Shown here piece after piece: positions 23,140-31,225 of a stretch of DNA of 64,000 nucleotides. The DNA comes from Aptenodytes patagonicus. Its lineage: Eukaryota; Chordata; Aves; Sphenisciformes; Spheniscidae. Positions within the stretch are counted from its first letter, which is position 1, and every line of letters starts with the position of its first letter. The stretch covers positions 186,001 to 250,000 of the forward strand of contig NC_134975.1 of the NCBI RefSeq assembly GCF_965638725.1. Direction: 5' to 3'. A model generated the notes under the pieces. The model was not told where the DNA came from and made no database searches. It saw nothing but the letters and a program-made list of their open reading frames with translations. A program made the translations under genes and the position numbers.

Positions 23140-23950
23140 CAGTGGAAGAGAAGGGGGGGCAGGGAGGGACCGGGACGCAGAAGAGGGACGACACGGCCCC
23201 AGGGGTCCAGGACTCTCCACAGCTCCCGCTCCTGGAGCTGCGAGGAGAACTTGACAGTTCGGACATGTCCTTCTCCGTCTCCCCCTCTCTTCCTCCTCCG
23301 TAGCTCCGGTCGCTTGACTGTCATCCACCGAAGAGAATAGGTTGGTGTCTTAGGCGTTAGGCTTCCCAGGTACACAGCCTCACTCGCGCACACACCACGT
23401 GGCTGTGCTGTGATTTTGGTAACGCACACAGACCCTGCCGTGCACGTCGGTGGTCGGATCTGCTGAGGACTACGCTGAGGGATCCTTCCTCACCCGGAGA
23501 GGCAGGCTGTCTCCTGTCTGCAGCGGGAGGCAGCTGCCGGCTGGATCCTCTTTATTTTATTCTTCAGCTGCTTTACCTTTCTCTGGCCTCTCCGGCTTCA
23601 GCCGCGGCAGCTCCTGCCCACAGCCAGTAAGTGCCCGTCCCTTTTCGCCCACGCCGCCAGGAGAGCGAGGCCAAAGACAACCCACGCAAACCTGAGCCAG
23701 ATGCCGTCAACAGCGTCCCCGGAGAGGAACCGACGAGAGAGTCCTCGGTGCTGCCTCTGGGAGAGGGAGAGAACAAGCAGCTGTTACCCACAGCGATGAC
23801 CGTGGCTCTCCTCAGGCAGGAACCCCTCCTGCTGCAGGAGACGCCGCTCCTTCCCCGAACACCCACTGCGTAACCTGCTCCCCTGGACTCTCTGACAGCC
23901 CCTCACCCAGTACGAAGGACTACAAACACAGCCGTGAGTGCAAAGGAGAC
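23140..23950. repeat. Dispersed module, copy 2
   Basis: Collinear with copy 3 (25320-26070). Both share GGACCGGGACGCAGAAGAGG, the CTTCCTCYTCYGTArCT tract, GAGGGATCCTTCCTCACCCG, TACCTTTCTCTGGCCTCTCC, and CAGGAGACGCCGCTCCTTCC or its equivalent. The candidate minus-strand start is present at 23266 (MSELSSSPRSSRSGSCG), but the donor has become GAGAGT, so splicing would probably fail. Both flanks are purine-rich repeats, as in copy 3. Confidence 0.6.
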
Positions 23951-24049
23951 AGCAAGTGTTCATTCGTTAATGTGTAAATTCCCAGGAGTGGTCCACTCCA
24001 GGGCTCGGTGCCTGAACACTCACCCTTCCCCCGGGACAGCTCGGCAGTT

Positions 24050-25310
24050 GTTAATGGAGCAGCAGATACAGAGAACGAAAATACAGCGATGGGGGGCAGG
24101 ACAGAGGAACAGAAAGAGAAAAATAAAATGAGGGAGAAGGACTGAGGAGCAGAGAAAGAAAGGTACAGGGAACAGGACAGTGAGATGGAGAAATCAATAA
24201 AAAAGGGATGAGGAGCCTGAGGAGCACACAGGAGCATGGCGGCAGAAAAACAGGGTCAGGGAGCAGGACAGAGGGAAAGAGAGAGAAAATGATGAGTGAG
24301 GAACAGAACAGACGGATCGAGAGAGAAACTGAATGAGAGGAATAAGGAAGGAGGGAGGGAGAGAAAAAGCTAGGGAACAAGCCAGAGGGATTGAGGGGAA
24401 AAAAGAGGGAGACAGATCAGGACAAAGAGGTGGAGAAAGAAAAAACAGCACTGGGCTGCAGGATGGGAAAAAAGGCCGGGGAGCAGGACAGAGGGGAACA
24501 ACGGGGCAGCGAGCCGGGCGGGGGGATATAGCGAGAAATGATGGGACAGGCAGTGGTATGGAGGTACACAGACAAGAAGTTAGGGGGAGGACGGAGGACA
24601 GAGAGAATAAGAGAAAAGTGACAGGGAGCGGGGCAGAGACGGGGAAAGAAACGTTCGAGACAGAGAGGGAAGGAGAGTGGCCGGACCGAGGCAGAGAGAT
24701 GGAGAAAGGAAGTGAAAAGCAGTGACGGGTAGCAGGCCAGAGGGACAAGGAAAGACAGGAGGAAGGACAGAGGGATACAGAAAACAGGTGAGGGACAGGG
24801 AGCCAGAAAGCAGGATACTGCGAAAGAGAGAGGGACAGGGACGCTGGGATAGAGAGCCAACGAGAGCAACGGAGAGGATGAGAGGTGGAGCACGAGAGAA
24901 AACGGGGACAGAGAGCGGGACAGAGGGGTGAAGCAATAAATAATAGGGCCAGGGAGCAGCACAAAGGGTCAGAGAGAGAAAGAGAAGGAAGGGGGCAGAG
25001 AGACAGGAGGGCAGGGACAGGGAGCGGCACGTACAGGCGCGGAGAGGAAAAGAATGCCAGGGAACAGGCCAGAGAAATTGTGAGGGAAAAGACACAGAGA
25101 TGGAAAAGGAAAAAACAGCGATGGGCTCCAGGACAGAGACAGAGGATAAAATGAAAAAAAAAGGAGAGAGAAGGAGCAGGACAAAAGCGCAGAGAGAAAA
25201 AAAAAAAGGGAGCAGTAGAACAAGAGAGATAAAGGGAGAGAGGGAGAGGGAGCAGGACAGAAGAATAGAGAGGAGAGGAGAGGTACAGGGAAGCAACAAA
25301 AAAAAATCAC
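24050..25310. repeat. Purine-rich degenerate tandem repeat
   Basis: About 1.25 kb of AG-rich units (GGGACAGGGAGCAGGACAGAGG..GAGAAAG..AACAGCGATGGGCT). It lies between module copies 2 and 3. The near absence of pyrimidine runs on the plus strand makes it a candidate for triplex or G-rich structure. No gene seen. Confidence 0.65.
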
Positions 25311-25319
25311 AGCGGTGTG

Positions 25320-26070
25320 GGAAAGAGAGGGGGATGGGGAGGGGCAGGGGGGACCGGGACGCAGAAGAGGGGCGAGAGGGCCCCAGGGGCCCCAGACTCA
25401 CCGCAGCTCTCGCTCTCGGCGCTGCCGGAAGAATTTGCTGGTTCAGACATTTCTTGTCTCCTGCTCTCCTCCCTTCCTCTTCTGTAACTGCGGTCGCTCG
25501 TCTGTCCTCCACCAAAGAGAAGACGTGGGCGTCTCACAGCTCTTACCAGACGAGGCTTCCCAGACCCACAGCCTCGCTCGCTCGCTCGCGCAGCACGCGG
25601 CCGTACCACGCTGCTGGTGACACACACAGACCCTGCGGTGCACGTGGACAGCCTGGCCTGCTGCGGACCACGAAGAGGGATCCTTCCTCACCCGGACGGG
25701 CAGGCTCCCTCTTCGCTGCAGCTGGAGGCAGCTGCCAGCCGGACAGCCTTCGATTTCGTCTTCTTTACCTTTCTCTGGCCTCTCCGGCTTCAGCCGCGGC
25801 AGCTCCTGTCCACAGCCGGCAAGCGCTCCGCCTGTTCCTTTCCACCCCCACGCCGCGAGGAGAGCGAGGCCGGGCAGAGACAACCCACGCACGCCTGAGG
25901 CGGGTGCAGTCAACGGCATCCCCAGGGGAGGAACGGAGAACCCCGTCCTCAGCGCGGCCTCTGGGAGAGGGAAAGAAGCAGCAGCCACCGTTACTACCGT
26001 AGCTCGCCCCTGGCCGAATCCCCTCCTCCCGCAGGGGCTTCTGGAGACGCCGCTCCTTCCCCGCGCTGCT
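25320..26070. repeat. Dispersed module, copy 3 (best preserved)
   Basis: Longest and cleanest copy of the module. It holds the candidate minus-strand first exon, then collinear landmarks shared with copy 2 through GGAGACGCCGCTCCTTCCCC at the right end. It borders the CpG-rich block that begins near 26080, so if it is a gene start its promoter would lie to the right and transcription would run leftward. Confidence 0.6.
25402..25450 (-). CDS. Possible first coding exon of an unknown minus-strand gene
   Basis: On the minus strand, ATG at 25450 opens MSEPANSSGSAESESC and runs directly into a consensus donor (G|GTGAGT; plus-strand ACTCAC at 25396-25401). I do not recognise the protein. Support comes from the strong donor, the adjoining CpG-rich block and the similar peptide in module copy 2 (MSELSSSPRSSRSGSCG). 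Against it are the short length, the absence of any identified second exon, and purine-rich repeats immediately downstream. A decayed gene-family 5' end is the main alternative. Confidence 0.25.
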
Positions 26071-26079
26071 GCGAACGGC

Positions 26080-26640
26080 ACCCGCGTTGAGGGGGAGTCA
26101 CGCACGTTCGAGGGCCGCTTGTCACCGTCACGGCAGGGCCCGGGGGCGGCCTGGGGCTACGGGACGGGCTTCAGGGGAGGTGCTGGAGCCGGGGGCAGCT
26201 GCACGGGGCGAGCAGGGCCGGGGGAGGCTCAGGGGGAGCCCCGGCGAGTTGGGGAGGCGCCCGGGGGGGGGGGGGGGGTCCGCCTCCTTCCCCTCTCCCC
26301 GTCCGTCAGCCCTCGGGTAAGTTCCTCGGGGCCGCCCCCCCCCCGCCTCGCCGCCGGCGGACCGGCAGCCTGCCGCAGCGGGCGGTTTGCAGCTTCCCGT
26401 CCCGCCGAGGGGGGAGACACCCCCGCACCCGCCGAGGGGGCTCGCCCGCCTCGCCGGCGGCCCGGGCCCTCACCCGCCGCCGGGAACGCCGTCCTGCGCG
26501 CCGCCAAGCTGCCCCCGGGCACCGCGCATGCGCGGGACGCCGACGGCGCGCCGGAGGGGCCAGAGCCGGCGCGCAGACGCCGGGCTGCAGTACCGCGCCT
26601 CGGCCGCCAGGCGGCGGCAGCAGCGAGCCGGGCGGCGCGG
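26080..26640. promoter_or_regulatory. CpG-island-like GC-rich block
   Basis: Dense CpG, C- and G-runs (including a G-run of about 18 near 26262-26278), and one exact NRF1 palindrome GCGCATGCGC at 26524-26533. The density of CpG and the arrays on its right suggest promoter function, but no transcription start can be fixed from sequence. Confidence 0.5.
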
Positions 26641-26644
26641 GCCA

Positions 26645-27440
26645 CCGCGCATGCGCGGCGCTGGAGCGGCAGCACCGGCTTTTGCTCGCCAGGCGGCAGC
26701 AGCGAGCGCGGCGTAACGCTGATCTGCGCATGCGCGGCGCCGGAGCTGCGGTACCGCATAACGGTCGCCGGGCGGCAGCAGCGAGCACGGTGTAGCACCG
26801 AAGACGCATGCGCGGCGACCGTACTGCAGTACCGCATTATGGTCACCGGGCGGCAGCAGCGAGCGCGGTGTAACACGCACGGCGCATGCGCGGCGCCGGA
26901 GCTGCAGTACCGACTTCTGGTCGTTGGGAGGCAGCAGCGAGCACGGCGTAACACGCACAGCGCATGCGCGGCGACCGCATTGCAGTACCGCATTATGGTC
27001 ACCGGGCGGCAGCAGCGAGCACGGTGTAACACGCACGGCGCATGCGCGGCGGCTGTACTGCAGTACCGCATTGTGGTCACAGGGCGGCAGCAGCGAGCAC
27101 CACGTAACACCCACGGCGCATGCGCAGCGACCGCATTGCAGTACCGCATTATGGTCACCGGGCGGCAGCAGCGAGCGCGGTGTAACACCCACGGCGCATG
27201 CGCGGCGACCGCATTGCAGTACCGCATTGTGGTCACCGGGCGGCAGCAGCGAGCACCGCGTAACACCCACGGCGCATGCGCGGCGCCGGAGCTGCAGTAC
27301 CGCATTGTGGTCACCGGGCGGCAGCAGCGAGCGCGGTGTAACACCCACGGCGCATGCGCGGCGACCGCATTGCAGTACCGCATTGTGGTCACCTGGCGGC
27401 AGCAGGGAGCGCCGTGTAGGGCTACACAGCGCATGCGCGG
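26645..27440. repeat. 78-bp tandem array of NRF1-type palindromes
   Basis: The decamer GCGCATGCGC, the consensus site for NRF1, occurs at 26647, 26726, 26882, 26960, 27038, 27116, 27194, 27272, 27350 and 27429, with ACGCATGCGC at 26804. That is eleven sites at 78- or 79-bp spacing. The rest of each unit is also conserved (ACCGCATTGCAGTACCGCAT, then GGTCACCGGGCGGCAGCAGC). Period 78 is a multiple of 3, which explains open frames of 473 and 635 codons crossing it; these are not genes. NRF1 binding is inferred from the motif only. Confidence 0.92.
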
Positions 27441-27599
27441 CGCCGTCGGGGACCGGGCGCGGCGGGAAGCCCGCCGAAAACCACGCGAAACGGGCAGCAA
27501 AACTACACCTCGTGCCACGCCGTGGGGGCCGCGGCGGTAGCAAGGGCTACACCGCGCCGCACGCGCCCGAGAGCCGTGCGGCTGCCCGGCAGCCACGTC

Positions 27600-28630
27600 C
27601 GTGAAAACTACACCTCCCGGCATGCACCGGCAGAGGCAGCGCGGCCGCACGGCAGCGGAGCGACGGAAGACTACACCTCCCGGCATGCTCCGGGGAGCCA
27701 GCATGGCCGACCGGAAGCCCGGTGCCCCGGGACCACAGCTCCCGGCATGCTCCGGGTAGCAACATGGCCGACCGGAAGCCCCGTGCCCCGGACTACAGCT
27801 CCCGGCATGCTCCGGGGAGCCAACATGGCCGACCGGAAGCCCGGTGCCCCGGGACCACAGCTCCCGGCATGCTCCGGGGAGCCAACATGGCCGACCGGAA
27901 GCCCGGTGCCCCGGGACCACAGCTCCCGGCATGCTCCGGGGAGCCAACATGGCCGACCGGAAGCCCAGTGCCCCGGGACCACAGCTCCCGGCATGCTCCG
28001 GGGAGCCAACATGGCCGACCGGAAGCCCAGTGCCCCGGGACCACAGCTCCCGGCATGCTCCGGGGAGCCAACATGGCCGACCGGAAGCCCAGTGCCCCGG
28101 GACCACAGCTCCCGGCATGCTCCGGGGAGCCAACATGGCCGACCGGAAGCCCAGTGCCCCGGGACCACAGCTCCCGGCATGCTCCGGGGAGCCAACATGG
28201 CCGACCGGAAGCCCAGTGCTCCGGGACTACAGCTCCCGGCATGCTCCGGGGAGCCAACATGGCCGACCGGAAGCCCAGTGCTCCGGGACTACAGCTCCCG
28301 GCATGCTCCGGGGAGCCAACATGGCCGACCGGAAGCCCAGTGCCCCGGGACTACAGCTCCCGTCATGCTCCGGGGAGCCAGCATGGCCGACCGGAAGCCC
28401 AGTGCCCCGGGACCACAGCTCCCGGCATGCTCCGGGGAGCCAACATGGCCGACCGGAAGCCCAGTGCCCCGGGACCACAGCTCCCGTCATGCTCCGGGGA
28501 GCCAACATGGCCGACCGGAAGCCCAGTGCCCCGGGACCACAGCTCCCGGCATGCTCCGGGGAGCCAACATGGCCGACCGGAAGCCCAGTGCCCCGGACTA
28601 CAGCTCCCGGCATGCCGCGGGAGGCGGCCC
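27600..28630. repeat. 62-bp tandem array of ZNF143/YY1/ETS-like motif units
   Basis: Seventeen copies of a CTCCCGGCATGC-type element occur (CATGC at 27621, 27684, 27746, 27806, 27868, then every 62 bp to 28550, and 28611). Seven carry ACTACA and ten ACCACA just upstream, resembling the ZNF143/THAP11 site ACTACAAYTCCCAGCATGC. Fifteen copies continue into AACATGGCCG (or AGCATGGCCG), which is YY1-like, and then ACCGGAAGC, an ETS/GABP-like core. The array ends in GC-rich unique sequence. Long open frames on both strands are by-products of the repetition. Factor binding is inferred from motif resemblance. Confidence 0.9.
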
Positions 28631-29080
28631 TCCCCGCCCCCTGACCCTGCGGGGACGCCGCTCTCCCCCCGCCCGGCCCCCGGCGCAGCCCCGCGCTCCC
28701 CGGCGCGGCTCCCGGCAGCCGCCGCCGCCCGGCTCCCCCCGCCGGCCTCGCCTCGCCGCCCCCCTCGCTCGCCGCCCGCTCCGCCCCTCCCTCGGCTCAC
28801 AGCGGCCCCTCCGCGGCCCCCCGGGGGGCGGCAGCCCCACCACCGGCCCCGCAGCCGCTCCGGCAGCGCAGCCCCTTCACGGGGAGGGGCCGCCGCCATC
28901 AGCCCCGCCGCCCGCCCCCGGGGCTCCTCCGGCCCGAGCCCACAGCCGGAGCCCAGCAGGGGCGGGGGGGCCATCGCCCGACCCCCGCCCTGCGTCACCC
29001 CCTCCCCTGGGCTCCATCGCGGCCCCTCGCCCCCTGCAAAGGGAGCGCAAACCCAGCCGGGAGGGCGAAGGAGACGGCGA
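28631..29080. promoter_or_regulatory. CpG-island-like GC-rich segment
   Basis: Unique C-rich, CpG-dense sequence between two arrays. No start codon and donor combination I trust, and no recognised protein. Probable regulatory or untranslated DNA. Confidence 0.4.
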
Positions 29081-29235
29081 GCGTTTATCCAGCCACGCAC
29101 AGCGAGCGTTTATCCAGCCACGGCGAGCGTTTATCCAGCCACGCACAGCGAGCGTTTATCCAGCCACGGCGAGTGTTTGTTCAGCCACGGCGAGCGTTTG
29201 TTCAGCCATGGCGAGCGTTTGTTCAGCCAGGCACG
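29080..29235. repeat. Short tandem repeat GAGCGTTTATCCAGCCACG
   Basis: Seven or so units of about 18-29 bp with core GCGAGCGTTTATCCAGCCA, drifting to GTTTGTTCAGCCA at the right end. Confidence 0.85.
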
Positions 29236-29339
29236 TAGCAAGTCCCGGGGGCGAGTCTGCCCCGGGGCCCCTGACGCTCCCCCCGCCCCGGGGACGCCGT
29301 GGCAGTCACTCCCGGAGCCGCGCTTGTCAGTCCGGTGGG

Positions 29340-29377
29340 GAACGGACGGACGGACGGTCGGTCGGTCGGTCGGTCAG
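29340..29377. repeat. GGAC/GGTC tetranucleotide microsatellite
   Basis: Runs of GGAC followed by runs of GGTC, about nine tetranucleotides in total. Confidence 0.85.
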
Positions 29378-29479
29378 CTCCTGGAGCGCTGGGCTGCTGG
29401 GCAGAGGCGGGGGCCGCCAAAAACGAGGAGCGGGGCGCAGGACACTGGAAGAGGAAAGCGGCAGCCGGCCGGACAGCGG

Positions 29480-30735
29480 GGGTGTAGCGAGAGCGTGAGG
29501 AGAGAAAGGTGGGGGCGAGGAGCCCGACAGAGAGGGAGGAAGAAGCCCCAGGGAGAGAGGAAGGGAGGCAGCAGAAAGAGGGAGAAGGAGCAGGACAGAG
29601 GCCGAGAAAGAAGGACGGGGAGCGGGATGGAGACGCAGGAAAAAGCGGGGACGGGCAGCAGGACAGAGGGGGAGGAAAGAAGGACGGGGAGGGGAGCCAG
29701 GACAGCGAACGATGGAGGGGAGGGGGACCACACAAACAGACCGCGTGGCTACGGGCTACCGGGCAGAGAGGGAAGAATGAAGGGACAGGGAGCCGGAAAA
29801 AAGAGCTGGAGAGCAAAAAGAAGAGCAACGTGTACAGAAAGAATAGGGGGGATTCCAAAATAGGGTCACGGGGGAGCCGGCGAGATGGAGAAAGGACAAA
29901 AGCGACGGGCTACAGGGCGGAGAGGGAGGAACTATCGAACGGGGACAGAGAGGTGGCCGGAGAGAGAGGGAGAAAGGCAAAAGATGGCACGGCGACGGGG
30001 CAGGGAGGGGGGAGTTAAAAAACAGGGACAGGGCGTTGGAGAGGGGGAGACGGAGAGAGAAACAACTGGCGGGTACCGGGCAAAGGAGGGTTTAAAAATG
30101 GGGACAGCGAGGGAGAGGGGGAGGGAGGGAGGGAAGACGCGGTGGGCAGAGAGGTGAAGGAAGAGGGACAGGGAGCCAGGCCAACCGAGACAGGGAAAGG
30201 CGACTATAGCAAGGGGCTGGGGGGCGGGGGGGAGAGTCAGGGGAAGGGGGACAGGGCGACGCGGAGAAAGGGCGAAATAGCGATGGGCGACAGGGCAGAG
30301 GGAGGACTTCAAAACGAGGGGCAGGGAGCGGGATAAAGAGAGATGGAGGCAGAAACAGACCCGCGACGTGCTGCAGGGCCGGGAAGGGAGACCTGGAACA
30401 ACGGGGACAAGGAGCCGGGCAGAGAGCCGGGGGCAGCAAAAACACCGAGGGGCTACGGGCGGAGGGGGAGGAATGCACAGACAATGGCCGGGAGCCGGGC
30501 GGAGGGGGACGGGGACGGGAAAGACACCGAGGGGCTACGGGCGGAGGGGGAGGAATGCACAGACAGTGGCCGGGAGCCGGGCGGAGGGGGACGGGGAAGG
30601 GAAAGACACCGAGGGGCTACGGGCGGAGGGGGAGGAATGCACAGACAATGGCCGGGAGCCGGGCGGAGGGGGACGGGGACGGGAAAGACACCGAGGGGCT
30701 ACGGGCGGAGGGGGAGGACCCGAAAGATGGGGACA
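29480..30735. repeat. Purine-rich tandem repeats, including an 82-bp array
   Basis: AG-rich degenerate repeats of the same family as 24050-25310. The right end (about 30430-30735) is a cleaner array with exact 82-bp spacing, containing ACACCGAGGGGCTACGGGCG and ATGGCCGGGAGCCGGGCGG (CACCGAGG at 30443, 30525, 30607 and 30689). No gene seen. Confidence 0.75.
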
Positions 30736-30739
30736 GGGA

Positions 30740-31022
30740 GCCGGCGGGCCGGTCTCCAGGGGCGGAGCCTGTCGCTAGGGGCGGTGCCCTCCCCCGCTCC
30801 CGGCCGGTCTCCATGGGCGGAGCCTGTCGCTAGGGGCGGTGCCCTCCCCGCTCCCGGCCGGTCTCCATGGGCGGAGCCTGTCGCTAGGGGCGGTGCCCTC
30901 CCCCGCTCCCAGCCGGTCTCCATGGGCGGAGCCTGTCACTAGGGGCGGTGCCCTCCCCGCTCCCGGCCGGTCTCCATGGGCGGAGCCTGTCGCTAGGGGC
31001 GGTGCCCTCCCGCTCCCGGGCG
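30740..31022. repeat. 54-55-bp tandem array of paired GC boxes
   Basis: Five units with CCATGGGCGGAGCCTGTCGC and TAGGGGCGGTGCCCTCCC (CCAGGG at 30757; CCATGG at 30811, 30865, 30920 and 30974). Each unit carries two GGGCGG cores, the Sp1/KLF-type GC box, giving about ten in the array. More KLF-like GGGGCGTGGCC sites follow up to 31090. The position just upstream of OTUB1 exon 1 suggests a promoter-proximal role. Confidence 0.88.
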
Positions 31023-31225
31023 TTCGTCAGGGGCGTGGCCTGTCGCTTGGGGCGTGGCCTCTCGCCCACTCGGGCCGTTGCTAGGGGCGGGCCTGACCGC
31101 GGGCGAGGGAGGAGCCGGTTGCTACGGCCGTGCCTGCTTCCGGCGGGGCGGTCGTTGACCCGGAAGCGCTGCTGGCGGCGGCCGGTGACCCGGAAGCGCT
31201 GCGCGGGGCGGGGCTGCGGCGGATG
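31023..31225 (+). promoter_or_regulatory. OTUB1 core promoter and 5' untranslated region
   Basis: CpG-dense DNA with GGGGCGTGGCC and GGGGCGGGCC boxes. A duplicated GACCCGGAAGCGCTGC element holds two ETS-like CCGGAAG cores (near 31158 and 31188). An ATGATGGCGGCGG sequence matching a YY1-type site overlaps the start codon. There is no TATA box. This combination is typical of housekeeping CpG promoters. The exact transcription start is not determinable. Confidence 0.65.

Noticed and set aside
26119-29863. Open frames of 473, 635, 658 and 713 codons across the motif arrays
   Set aside because: The 78-bp unit is a multiple of three and the 62-bp units lack stops. The frames reflect repetition, and the DNA motifs explain the conservation better.
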